Origin: Gracilimonas sp.
GTDB taxonomy: Bacteria > Bacteroidota > Rhodothermia > Balneolales > Balneolaceae
Direction: 5' to 3'
Assembly (NCBI GenBank): GCA_022450045.1
Contig: JAKURD010000022.1
Location: 1 to 49,795 of the forward strand
DNA: 49,795 nucleotides
In this document: piece by piece, positions 8,023-16,951 of the stretch
Layout: every line of letters begins with the position of its first letter
Position numbering within the stretch: position 1 is the first letter of the stretch
Program-made: the position numbers and the translations under genes
Notes under the pieces: generated by a model
Seen by the model: only the letters and a program-made list of their open reading frames with translations
What the model was told of the DNA's origin: nothing
Databases searched by the model: none

Positions 8023-10167
8023 ATGAGAAAAGAAAACGATCTGACTCCCCGAACACCTTCCAAAAAAACAGAAAAAGCCCGCTTCAGAGTCACTAATATA
8101 GACTGCGAGCACGACGCGGCCCAGCTGCGGCGCCGGCTGGAACAAACCGGGGGCATGGCGGGGCTGGACATCCTTCCCAAGTCTGCCCGGGTTACTATTG
8201 ATTATGACCCCGATCTTCTCAGCCCGAAAGAGCTCGAGAAATTCCTGGATGAGGCCGGTTTTCCGGTGCAAAAAGACGGTATGATTGAAAAGCCCAGGCC
8301 GTGGAAAAACCCCAAGGTGGTCACCTCGGTTTTGTCAGGCCTGCTTCTATTGGCAGGATGGCTGCTGGGCTTTGCGGGAATCCCGGAGACGGTGTCAACC
8401 GGCATCTACTGGGCAGCCATACTCACCGGTGGATACTATTTTGGAAAGGAGGCCCTGCAGGATCTTTGGTTTGAGAAATCCATCGGCATTGAACTGCTGA
8501 TGAGTATTGCGGCAGTAGTTGCCACAGTGATGGGCCAGCCCGCAGAGGGCGCTGCGCTGGTGTTTCTGTATTCCATCTCGGAGGCCGCCGAAGGCTATAC
8601 CGAAGAGAAAACGCGTTCTGCGGTCAAAGCACTTATGGACCTTGCCCCGAAAACCGCCCTGCTGCTACGCAACGGACAGGAGGTGGAGGTACCTGTGGAA
8701 GAAGTTCAGGTTGGAGATCTCTTTCTGGTGAAGCCGGGACAGTCGGTGCCCACCGACGGGGTCATCCGGGAAGGGGCCTCCAGCCTGAACGAAGCACCGG
8801 TGACCGGGGAGAGCACTCCGGTGGACAAATCCGAAGGAAGCCAGGTGTTCGCCGGCACCATCAACGGCGAGGGGCTGTTAAAAGTAGAAGCTGAAAAGAC
8901 CACCGCCGACAACACCCTTGCGCGGATTATCCAAATGGTGGAAGAAGCCCAGGAGCGTAAGGGTAAAAGCCAGCGGTTTATTGAACGTTTCGGCAGCCGG
9001 TACAGCCCGGCCGTGCTTGCCGCAGGAGTGCTGATCGCCGTTATACCTCCGCTTTTGTTTAATGCGGGATGGGAGACCTGGATTACACGGGCCACGGTTT
9101 TTATTGTGGCAGCCGCTCCCTGCGCGCTGGTTATTTCCATCCCCATTACCCTGGTGGCCACGCTGGGAACGGCCGCCCGGAACGGGGTGCTTATAAAAGG
9201 CGGAATGTATGTCGAAGAGATGAACAAGGTCAAAGTGGTGGCCCTCGACAAAACCGGAACGCTCACCTCGGGCAAGCCTAAAGTAACCGATGTGGCAGCA
9301 TTTAATGGGGTCGAGGATAGCCGGGTCCTGAAATTGGCTGGCGGCATCGAGAGTGGTAGCGAGCACCCGTTGGCTCAGGCCATTGTTGCCTACGGGAAAG
9401 AAAATGAGATAACCCCCGCCCCGATAACCGGCTTCCAATCATTAACCGGAGCGGGAGCAAAAGCAACCATTGACGGACAAACCTGGTATATCGGCAGTCC
9501 CGGCCTGTTCGAGAGCCAGTTGGGAGTGTCCCTGGATGAGTACAAAGCGACCATAAGCCGCCTGCAGGAAGATGGAAAAACCGTAGTACTGGTCGGCCGT
9601 GAACAGTCGGTACTGGGATTAATCGCCATCCGCGATACCATTCGCCCCAAGGCCAAAACCGTAATTCACGAGTTGCATGAAGCCGGAATCGAAAAGGTGG
9701 CCATGCTCACCGGCGATAATGAACGTACGGCCCGGGCCATTGCCGGGGAACTGGGCATCGAAGAGGTGTTTGCCGGGCTTAAGCCGGAAGACAAATCGAA
9801 TATTATACGAGAACTCACTGAGCGCTATGAACACATCATCATGGTTGGTGATGGAGTGAACGACGCCCCGGCGCTGGCCGAGGCTGCCGCAGGTGTAGCC
9901 ATGGGCGCCGCCGGAACCGATGTGGCGCTGGAGACAGCTGATGTGGTACTGATGGCAGACGATCTGGAAAAACTGGTCTATGCGTTAAAACTGGCAAAAC
10001 GGAATCAACGAGTCATCAACCAGAATCTGGGGCTTTCTGTTGTGGTTATTACTGCATTGATTATTGGCGCCGTTACCGGCTATTTTACGCTCCCCATTGC
10101 TGTAATCGGCCACGAGGTAAGCGAGTTTATGGTGATCGGAAACGGGCTGCGCATGCTGCGTTCCTGA
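8023..10167 (+). CDS. P1B-type metal ATPase with APC membrane motif
   Basis: A 714-residue inner-membrane exporter. Residues ~15-80 are an HMA-like domain with NIDCEHD (C28) instead of CxxC. The translocation helix has A365-P366-C367 where ZntA-type pumps have CPC and P1B-4 pumps have SPC. Other motifs are normal: TGES, DKTGT (D409), SEHPLAQA, TGDN, GDGVNDAPAL. The last helix reads IGHEVSEFMVIGNGLRML (H697, E698, E701), keeping the HE of P1B-4 but not GST. Pairing with a CmtR-type sensor points to Cd/Pb/Zn export; the metal is inferred. Codons are GC-richer than in the flanking AT-rich parts of the window, suggesting a separate origin. Confidence 0.94.
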   Translation: MRKENDLTPRTPSKKTEKARFRVTNIDCEHDAAQLRRRLEQTGGMAGLDILPKSARVTIDYDPDLLSPKELEKFLDEAGFPVQKDGMIEKPRPWKNPKVVTSVLSGLLLLAGWLLGFAGIPETVSTGIYWAAILTGGYYFGKEALQDLWFEKSIGIELLMSIAAVVATVMGQPAEGAALVFLYSISEAAEGYTEEKTRSAVKALMDLAPKTALLLRNGQEVEVPVEEVQVGDLFLVKPGQSVPTDGVIREGASSLNEAPVTGESTPVDKSEGSQVFAGTINGEGLLKVEAEKTTADNTLARIIQMVEEAQERKGKSQRFIERFGSRYSPAVLAAGVLIAVIPPLLFNAGWETWITRATVFIVAAAPCALVISIPITLVATLGTAARNGVLIKGGMYVEEMNKVKVVALDKTGTLTSGKPKVTDVAAFNGVEDSRVLKLAGGIESGSEHPLAQAIVAYGKENEITPAPITGFQSLTGAGAKATIDGQTWYIGSPGLFESQLGVSLDEYKATISRLQEDGKTVVLVGREQSVLGLIAIRDTIRPKAKTVIHELHEAGIEKVAMLTGDNERTARAIAGELGIEEVFAGLKPEDKSNIIRELTERYEHIIMVGDGVNDAPALAEAAAGVAMGAAGTDVALETADVVLMADDLEKLVYALKLAKRNQRVINQNLGLSVVVITALIIGAVTGYFTLPIAVIGHEVSEFMVIGNGLRMLRS

Positions 10168-10270
10168 AAAAAATTCAATGCGATCATATAAGTTCACGGT
10201 ACTTTTATTATGACTCAGGTATTATTAACTTGGCGCTGGGTTATCTCAAGCAATTAACTTAGTAATTTAG

Positions 10271-10708
10271 TTGAACTCAGATTTCAAAAAATATCGTATA
10301 ACGGCATTTGCCCTGCTTACGGTGCTGGGCATCCATGTGGTTTTGCCTGCGGCTGTTCTGGCAGCAGGCTACTGCAACGTTGAATCAAATGTACCCGCTG
10401 ACGCCGGAATTCTGATTGAAGGCTGTTGCGATACAGAACTTAACAGTGCCGCCGGAGATCAGGATATCTTGGGTAACTGCACCTTCGAGAGGGTCTGTAA
10501 TACTTTGCCTGCTCATTCTTTTGGAGAACACAAAAGCTTGATGCCGGAAAAAAAACAAATTAGTCCTTTGCCGGCGATATCCGGTTTCGTTCATACCCTT
10601 TATTCTGGCGATAGGAACCGGGAAACGTTCAACCGCATTTCCTTGGATACTTTATTACTCTATCCCACCCCGCCCGTCTTTTTACTGAACAGCACCTTTC
10701 TGAATTAG
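10271..10708 (+). CDS. Small exported Cys-rich protein (HYC_CC_PP-like)
   Basis: A 145-residue protein with an N-terminal signal sequence (KKYRITAF then a hydrophobic stretch to about residue 31). The only usable start is TTG at 10271, directly after an in-frame TAG, so the start is uncertain. The mature part has GYC (C34), GCC and further single cysteines, and ends with YPTPP..LLNSTFLN. A YC / CC / PP order recalls the HYC_CC_PP family of small Bacteroidota proteins found next to metal-efflux genes. It opens the copper/haem run and is followed 125 bases later by the CcmF-like gene. Periplasmic metal binding is inferred. Confidence 0.6.
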   Translation: MNSDFKKYRITAFALLTVLGIHVVLPAAVLAAGYCNVESNVPADAGILIEGCCDTELNSAAGDQDILGNCTFERVCNTLPAHSFGEHKSLMPEKKQISPLPAISGFVHTLYSGDRNRETFNRISLDTLLLYPTPPVFLLNSTFLN

Positions 10709-10833
10709 CCGGCGCTCTGAACAGGTCATAAACCTTTTCCAGGGCCTGCAACTGATTTGAAATAATCAATACCCAAAATATTCTACACAATACGGCTTTC
10801 ATTAATTTTTTTTCATTCCTAATTCAAATTTAC

Positions 10834-13344
10834 ATGCTTGGCACTATCGGTAAAATTTTTATCAACATTGCTTTTTTATCGGGAATTCTATCCCTGATCG
10901 GCTATTTCCTGTATTCAAAAAAGGGAAATACACGATTTCTTACCCTGTCAAACTGGTTGTTTGGCCTCAAAGGACTATTGATTCTTGCCGCTTCAGGGAT
11001 TCTCATCTACCTGATTCTTGGTCACCAGTTTAACTATTACTACGTTTATAATTATACCAGCAGCGATCTGCAGCTCAAATACCTGATCTCAGCTTATTGG
11101 GGTGGCCAGGAAGGCAGTTTCATGCTCTGGATCTTGCTTTCCGCACTTATGGGATTAGGCCTGATGAAATGGGTGCGCGAGCCCTACCGCGGGCCGGTAC
11201 TGTTCTTTCTGACGCTCAATCAGCTGTTTCTGCTGTCGATGATTCTGGGCCTTGATTTTGGTGCCTTTAAAATCGGGGCGTCTCCTTTTCGAACCCTGGC
11301 TGAGGCCATGCCCAATGCCCCGTTTATCCAATCGAATCCCGATTTTGTACCGGCCGATGGTAAGGGGCTGAACGATTTGCTGAAAAGCCCCTGGATGATT
11401 ATCCACCCGCCTGCACTGTTCCTCGGGTTCTCTCTGATGGCCGTACCCTACTGCTTTGCCATGGCAGCTCTCTGGAAACGCAAATATCACGGGTGGGTTA
11501 ATGCGGCCCTTCCGTGGACGCTTGCGGCCAACCTCTCACTGTTCACCGCCATCTTTCTGGGTGGTTACTGGGCCTACGTAACCCTCTCCTTCGGCGGCTA
11601 CTGGGCATGGGACCCTGTTGAAAATGCCTCCTTCATTCCCTGGCTGATCGGCACGGCCGGCATCCATACCATGCTCATTCAGCGCAAAAGTTCTACTTCT
11701 CAGAAAGCCTCCATTATTCTGGCCATGCTGGCCTACGCGGCTGTAGTCTATGAGACTTTTCTGACCCGCTCGGGCGTGCTTTCCGATTCTTCAGTGCACA
11801 GTTTTGTAGATTTGGGATTATATAATCAGCTTTTACTTTTTATGGTAGTTATTCTGGGTGCTGGTATCGGAATGCTGATCTATCGGTATAAAGATTTGCC
11901 CTCGCAGCAGAGTGAATCCAGATTCCTCAGCCGGGAATTTATGACCTTTGCCGGAGCCATGGTGTTGTTCCTTATCGGGATGGTGATGGCCCTCGGTACC
12001 AGCTCTCCCATCATTGGTCGATTGTTTGTAGAGAATCCGACGCCTCCGGAAATCAGTTTTTATAGCGAATGGACTATGCCGCTGGCTATACTTGCGGCCA
12101 TTATGACTGTCATCGGTCAATACTTATTCTGGAAACGCCACAGTGCGGAATCATTGGCTGAAGAACTTTTATGGCCGGTAATAGGTGCCTCTATTGGTGC
12201 AATTGCCACTATTGTCATTGGAAACATCCGGGATTTATACTACATGATTTATCTGCTATCGGCCTGGTTTGCCCTGTTTGGAAACGGCTTTGTGATGGTT
12301 CGCCTTGCTCGTAAAAAACCCAAACTCATCGGTGGGTCTCTGAGCCATATCGGCTTCGGAATATTGTTACTGGGATTTCTGGCCTCTTCAGCCTATCAAA
12401 GCAATCTGCTTGATATGCAAACGCGAAACTACAACGTTGCTGTCAAAGAGGGCGAAATCACAGACAAGGAAGGTTTTACGGTTTCAGAGCCGATCACTCT
12501 TTTGGAGCTTAAACTCAATGAACCGAAAGTAGTGAACGGCAAATACCTGGTAACCTATCAGGGCTATACCCTTCGAAACCAGGATCGGCCCGGCCAGCAG
12601 GAATATAAGATCAAGTTCGAAAACATCAATCAAAATGGAAGCGGAAACGCCTTCTATCTATATCCGCAAGTGTATCCTATGTCATCGGCCGACAAAATTC
12701 AGTGGTCGGTAGATGTGGACGTAAAAGCCGGATTATTGAGCGATGTGTACTTATATGCAGCCGGCAGTTCATACGTGGAAAGCAAAAATGAAGAGTACAA
12801 TAAAATAATGGAAAGCCGTAACGGGAACGTCATGCAGCCGGCCTCTCAGGGTGTAAAAGAAGCCGAGCAGGATATTTTGCCGACTCAGAAAATTTCCCTC
12901 GCACGGGGAGATTCGGTTCGGATGGGGAATTATACGTTTATCTTTCAAAATTACAGCTCCGTGGATGAATCCCGGCTTCCCGACAGCACCTCTATTGCTG
13001 TACGAGCACTGGTGGATATAAGGTATGATGCCAACCAAACCCCATACCGCACCAAACCTTTATTCGTGCTCTATGCTGAAGAAGGAAAAAACTGGGTGTA
13101 TTCACCTCCTGCCAAACTTCCGGAACATAATATTGAAGTTCAGTTTACCAGCATAGAGCCGGAAACCGGAAAAATTGAATTAACCATTAAGGGCATTAGC
13201 GAAAAACCGAAAGAAGAGTGGGTATTGTTGATGGCCGAAGAAAAACCGTTTGTATCGCTGGTATGGCTGGGCACCTTTGTGCTGATGGCCGGATTCAGCG
13301 TATCCATCCTCCGGCACTGGGACCGCGAACGGAAAAAATCCTAA
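10834..13344 (+). CDS. ccmF: CcmF/NrfE-type cytochrome c haem lyase
   Basis: An 836-residue membrane protein. The N-terminal two-thirds carries about 14 helices with CcmF signatures: GHQFNYYYVYNYTS (H64), SAYWGGQEGSFMLW, IHPPALFLGFSLM, the WWD-type motif GGYWAWDPVENASFIPWL (~residues 253-270) that presents haem, and FLTRSGVLSDSSVHSF. The C-terminal ~280 residues are a periplasmic domain ending with one more helix. It attaches haem to apocytochromes c at CxxCH. No other ccm gene is in the window except a TlpA-like thioredoxin, so its partners are elsewhere or absent. The dihaem protein at 27560 is a possible client. Confidence 0.92.
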   Translation: MLGTIGKIFINIAFLSGILSLIGYFLYSKKGNTRFLTLSNWLFGLKGLLILAASGILIYLILGHQFNYYYVYNYTSSDLQLKYLISAYWGGQEGSFMLWILLSALMGLGLMKWVREPYRGPVLFFLTLNQLFLLSMILGLDFGAFKIGASPFRTLAEAMPNAPFIQSNPDFVPADGKGLNDLLKSPWMIIHPPALFLGFSLMAVPYCFAMAALWKRKYHGWVNAALPWTLAANLSLFTAIFLGGYWAYVTLSFGGYWAWDPVENASFIPWLIGTAGIHTMLIQRKSSTSQKASIILAMLAYAAVVYETFLTRSGVLSDSSVHSFVDLGLYNQLLLFMVVILGAGIGMLIYRYKDLPSQQSESRFLSREFMTFAGAMVLFLIGMVMALGTSSPIIGRLFVENPTPPEISFYSEWTMPLAILAAIMTVIGQYLFWKRHSAESLAEELLWPVIGASIGAIATIVIGNIRDLYYMIYLLSAWFALFGNGFVMVRLARKKPKLIGGSLSHIGFGILLLGFLASSAYQSNLLDMQTRNYNVAVKEGEITDKEGFTVSEPITLLELKLNEPKVVNGKYLVTYQGYTLRNQDRPGQQEYKIKFENINQNGSGNAFYLYPQVYPMSSADKIQWSVDVDVKAGLLSDVYLYAAGSSYVESKNEEYNKIMESRNGNVMQPASQGVKEAEQDILPTQKISLARGDSVRMGNYTFIFQNYSSVDESRLPDSTSIAVRALVDIRYDANQTPYRTKPLFVLYAEEGKNWVYSPPAKLPEHNIEVQFTSIEPETGKIELTIKGISEKPKEEWVLLMAEEKPFVSLVWLGTFVLMAGFSVSILRHWDRERKKS

Positions 13345-13365
13345 CAAATAAATCATTCTATATTT

Positions 13366-13857
13366 ATGCACTATTCAAAATTTCTTATGGCTGTAAGCTT
13401 TGTTTTAACTGCAAGTATCGGACTTTCAGCCTGCTCTCAGAAAAATCAGGATAAAACCAAAACAGATGAGGCGTCTCTCACCAAAAATGAACCGATCAGC
13501 GTGACCATGTACAAAAACCCCAACTGTCAATGCTGTTCTAAATGGGCAACGTACCTGGAAAACAATGGGTTCTCAGTTGAAGAAATACCGACAGATACTC
13601 TTGCTTCCGTCAAGAAGCAGAAAGGGGTCCCTGATCAATTAGGGGCATGCCATACCGCGCTAATCGACGGATATGTGGTGGAGGGCCATGTGTCGGTTGG
13701 GGCGATCAACAAGTTGTTGAACGAGCGCCCCGAAACCAAAGGCATTGCCGTACCGGGCATGCCGGCCGAATCTCCGGGCATGGCAGAAAATCCCGGTTCG
13801 GTGGATGTATATTTCTTTAATGGACCGGATCAGGTGGCCTATTTTGACAAGTTCTAA
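13366..13857 (+). CDS. DUF411 metal-binding lipoprotein
   Basis: A 163-residue exported lipoprotein: lipobox LSAC (C23), then a linker and a DUF411 domain with VTMYKNPNCQCCSKWA (C54, C56, C57), GACHTA (C95, H96), YVVEGHV (H108) and the conserved AVPGMPAESPGM tail. DUF411 proteins have a thioredoxin-like fold and bind copper or other soft metals in the periplasm; some are called CopG. It starts 21 bases after ccmF and belongs to the same run as the azurin-like and multicopper oxidase genes, supporting a copper role. Confidence 0.93.
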   Translation: MHYSKFLMAVSFVLTASIGLSACSQKNQDKTKTDEASLTKNEPISVTMYKNPNCQCCSKWATYLENNGFSVEEIPTDTLASVKKQKGVPDQLGACHTALIDGYVVEGHVSVGAINKLLNERPETKGIAVPGMPAESPGMAENPGSVDVYFFNGPDQVAYFDKF

Positions 13858-13905
13858 GGAACGAAAGTTTTACTACTCATCTAACTCCACAAAAGGAAGT
13901 GTTCC

Positions 13906-14664
13906 ATGACATCCAAAAACAATCTTAAATACCTGTTTCTTTTAGCGGTGCTGATTGCCGCCGGCTTTGCCCTGGCGGATTCCCTGGGTTTTTTCAACCC
14001 GAAACCCTACACGGCGGTAAACCACGGCTCGCATAATCACTATGTGCCGGACAACCGGGATCCCGGTGTCGGCATCAACCGATTTCCCATGGAAAAGCCC
14101 GGTCCCGGAGAGATGATTACGCCTACCGGGCAAATTGTAAAGAAAGCAGAATGGGCCCGGCAACAAAAAACCGTCTCAGAACGCCCTGAAAATCAACCTA
14201 CTGCCGGCGATAATATCCGAACTATTGATATCATTGGTACAGATCAGATGAAGTTTGTAGTCGATAAGGAAGGCGAACGGATCGATGCAGGTGATGCCAT
14301 TAAGACCTTTAATGACAAGTCCTACCCGATGCTGAACCATATCCAGGCCAAGCCTGGTGAGCAGCTCCGGATACGCCTGAGAACGCTTAGTCAGCTCAAA
14401 CCTGAGATGATGGCTCACAACTGGGTGCTGCTGGACCAAAGGGTTGATGCCCAGGGATTCGTTAACGCCGCCAACCGGGAAAACGACTATATCCCGCCCG
14501 GCAGAGAAAAAGAGATTATTGCTAATACCGGGCTGGCTGCCGGGGGAGAGACCATAGAAATTACGTTTTCCGTCCCGGAAGAGCCCGGCCAATATGAGTA
14601 CGTGTGCTCGTTTATGGCTCACTTCGCCGCCGGAATGCGGGGACAGTTAATCGTTCAATCATGA
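13906..14664 (+). CDS. Azurin-like cupredoxin with N-terminal extension
   Basis: A 252-residue exported protein with an N-terminal hydrophobic anchor (residues 8-28). The C-terminal ~145 residues match azurin: IIGTDQMKFVVD, MMAHNWVLLD, a DYIPPG loop, then YVCSFMAHFAAGMRG. Type 1 copper ligands are H171, C234, H239 and M244, all present. Residues 30-100 are a His- and Pro-rich extension (NHGSHNH) not found in azurin. It would carry electrons in the periplasm, for instance to or from the nearby multicopper oxidase or a c-type cytochrome. Stands 48 bases after the DUF411 gene. Confidence 0.9.
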   Translation: MTSKNNLKYLFLLAVLIAAGFALADSLGFFNPKPYTAVNHGSHNHYVPDNRDPGVGINRFPMEKPGPGEMITPTGQIVKKAEWARQQKTVSERPENQPTAGDNIRTIDIIGTDQMKFVVDKEGERIDAGDAIKTFNDKSYPMLNHIQAKPGEQLRIRLRTLSQLKPEMMAHNWVLLDQRVDAQGFVNAANRENDYIPPGREKEIIANTGLAAGGETIEITFSVPEEPGQYEYVCSFMAHFAAGMRGQLIVQS

Positions 14665-14685
14665 ATAAATAAATAAACAGATATT

Positions 14686-15246
14686 ATGAAATACTTAATA
14701 CTTTCAGGATTATTAATTTTTATGGCCGCTTGTGGAGCTAAACAAGGCGAGTCTCAACAGACCGAGACTAAGCGCGTTGAGCGGCTCGATCCGGCTTCCG
14801 CTCCTCTGTATGCTGCCCAAAAACTGGCACAAGCCACCGATTTTGAAGTGACACTTTTAAGCGGTGAAACCTTTCGCCTTTCCGGGCAAAAGGGGAACGT
14901 TGTGCTGATGAACATCTGGGCTACCTGGTGCCCGCCCTGCCGCGAGGAAACCCCCGAATTAGAGGAGCTATACCGAAAATATAAAAATGAGGGATATGTC
15001 ACTCTCGGGGTCTCCATTGATGAGCAGGGTGAATCGGTAGTGCGCCCGTTTATGGAGGAGTTTAACGTCACCTACCCGATGTACATCGATACCGATGGAA
15101 CCGTCATGGATAAATACGGCCCTACTATGGGCATCCCTACGACTTATATTATCGGCCGGCAAGGCAAGTTGCGCTATTTTGCGGTCGGAGCGGTTTCGAA
15201 AAAGGAACTGGAACCGCGAATTAAGGAATTGTTGGCAGAGAGATAA
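14686..15246 (+). CDS. TlpA/ResA-type thioredoxin lipoprotein
   Basis: A 186-residue lipoprotein (lipobox MAAC, C16) with an AhpC/TSA-thioredoxin domain: LMNIWATWCPPCREETPELEELY (C82-x-x-C85) and a cis-proline segment MGIPTTYIIG. TlpA/ResA proteins reduce disulfides in apocytochromes c or in copper sites of oxidases. Its position 21 bases after the azurin-like gene, with the CcmF-like gene upstream, suggests the CcmG-like reductive step or protection of cysteines from copper. Both are inference. Confidence 0.93.
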   Translation: MKYLILSGLLIFMAACGAKQGESQQTETKRVERLDPASAPLYAAQKLAQATDFEVTLLSGETFRLSGQKGNVVLMNIWATWCPPCREETPELEELYRKYKNEGYVTLGVSIDEQGESVVRPFMEEFNVTYPMYIDTDGTVMDKYGPTMGIPTTYIIGRQGKLRYFAVGAVSKKELEPRIKELLAER

Positions 15247-15399
15247 TTTTTAAAAACGCATCGTTTTAAAAACTATGAGTGTCCAATAAAGTTGCTGTTC
15301 CGGGTTCGTAGATGCTGAGGAATTTTTGAAGCGAATGCCTGAATAAAGGATTGAAAATTAGACAAGAAACAAATACAGAAAATTAAATACAAAGCCGTC

Positions 15400-16947
15400 A
15401 TGAAACGTAAAGAATTCCTTAGACTTGCAAGTATCGGAACCGGAATAGCAACACTTTCACCGGCCCTGCTGGCCTGTAGCCCGGAGGGGAAAAACAGCAT
15501 CCTCCTCCCAGAGGATGCCTTTAGCCGTCCTCTGGCATTTCCGGAAGAGATTCGCACCACCGATTTTGAGCTGGTTGCCGAAACCGCCCGGAGAACACTG
15601 GCCGGAGATACCGCCTCGGATGTCTATACCCTGAACGGCTCGCTGCCCAGCCCTACCATCCGTGTAAAGAGGGGGGAAAGCCTGGCTATCGACTATCAGA
15701 ACCGCATCGACCAGGAAAGCATCATTCACTGGCACGGGCTGATCGTCCCGCCCGATATGGACGGACACCCCAAAGATGCCGTCCAGCCCGGACAAACCTA
15801 CAACTACCGCTTCGATATTAACCAGCGGGCCGGTACCTACTGGTACCATCCGCATCCTGACAAATTGACCGGGCCGCAGGTGTACCGCGGACTGGGCGGA
15901 TTTTTCATCATTGAAGATGAGCAGGAACAGTCGTTCAATTTACCGTCCGGTGATTACGAACTGCCTTTAATCGTTCAGGATAAACGCATCAACGACCAGG
16001 GACAAATGACCTACAGCCTGAACAGGATGGACCGGATGATGGGCTTCTTTGGTAATTCCCTGCTCGTGAACGGTATGCAAGCACCCTACCACGAAGTAAG
16101 CAATCGCTTTTACCGGCTGCGCCTGCTGAACGGCTCAAACGCCCGCATTCTGGATTTCTCCTTCAGCGATAACAGCTCGTTTTATGTAATTGGAAGCGAC
16201 GGCGGGCTGCTCGACCGGCCGCATGAAATATCGTCTATGACCTTAGCGCCGGGTGAACGGGCTGACCTGCTGCTGGACTTCAGCGGCTATAGCGTGGGAG
16301 AGAAGGTTCGCATGACCGCCGAACCCCGAAACGGCATGGGCGGGATGATGGATGGCATGATGAATGGTGATGGCGGTGGCATGATGAACGGGAGAGGGAT
16401 GATGAGAGGCTCCGAAAACAGGAGGGGGATGCGGGGAATGATGGGCAGAGACAGACGTAATTCTGAAAATGGCGGAGCCTTCCTGGAATTTCGTATCACC
16501 AAAGAGGAAGAAGATTCCTTTCGCCTGCCACAAGCGCTCACAGAGCTTTCATTCCCCAACGAAGCTGATGCCGACCGTACCCGCCGCATCGACCTGACCA
16601 TGGAGATGATGCAGGGACCGGCTATCGACGGAAAGTTTTTCGAGATGCTGCGGGTGGATCAAAAAGTTCAACAAGGCGCCCTGGAGGTCTGGGAGTTCAA
16701 TAACCGTACCATGATGCCGATGCCGCATCCCATGCACCTGCATGCCACCCAGTTTAAGGTACTGGAGCGCAGCGGGGGCAGCCTGGCCCCGCACGAGCGC
16801 GGCTGGAAAGATACCGTCCGCGTGGATGCCGGAGAAACCGTGCGGGTGCTTACCAAATTCGATGCCGAAAAAGGACTCTATGTTTTTCACTGCCACAATC
16901 TGGAGCATGAAGACAACGGCATGATGGCTAATTTTGAGATTGTATAA
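15400..16947 (+). CDS. Multicopper oxidase (CueO/CopA type) with Met-rich insert
   Basis: A 515-residue exported oxidase. The N-terminus combines KRKEFLRLA with a lipobox-like LLAC (C26), so it may be anchored. Copper motifs occur in order: HWHGLIVPP (~H110), TYWYHPHP (~146-152), HPMHLHATQF (~442), and FHCHNLEHEDNGMM (~495) with the type 1 Cys-His-x4-Met cluster. Residues ~310-350 are a Met/Gly-rich segment, as in CueO, where it binds Cu(I). The predicted activity is oxidation of Cu(I) to the less toxic Cu(II) in the periplasm. It stands 153 bases after the thioredoxin gene and may have its own promoter. Confidence 0.95.
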   Translation: MKRKEFLRLASIGTGIATLSPALLACSPEGKNSILLPEDAFSRPLAFPEEIRTTDFELVAETARRTLAGDTASDVYTLNGSLPSPTIRVKRGESLAIDYQNRIDQESIIHWHGLIVPPDMDGHPKDAVQPGQTYNYRFDINQRAGTYWYHPHPDKLTGPQVYRGLGGFFIIEDEQEQSFNLPSGDYELPLIVQDKRINDQGQMTYSLNRMDRMMGFFGNSLLVNGMQAPYHEVSNRFYRLRLLNGSNARILDFSFSDNSSFYVIGSDGGLLDRPHEISSMTLAPGERADLLLDFSGYSVGEKVRMTAEPRNGMGGMMDGMMNGDGGGMMNGRGMMRGSENRRGMRGMMGRDRRNSENGGAFLEFRITKEEEDSFRLPQALTELSFPNEADADRTRRIDLTMEMMQGPAIDGKFFEMLRVDQKVQQGALEVWEFNNRTMMPMPHPMHLHATQFKVLERSGGSLAPHERGWKDTVRVDAGETVRVLTKFDAEKGLYVFHCHNLEHEDNGMMANFEIV

Positions 16948-16951
16948 AGTC

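Noticed and set aside
8706..9347. Minus-strand frame of 213 codons inside the second ATPase
   Set aside because: Shadow of a GC-rich coding region; low-complexity Ser/Thr/Pro content.
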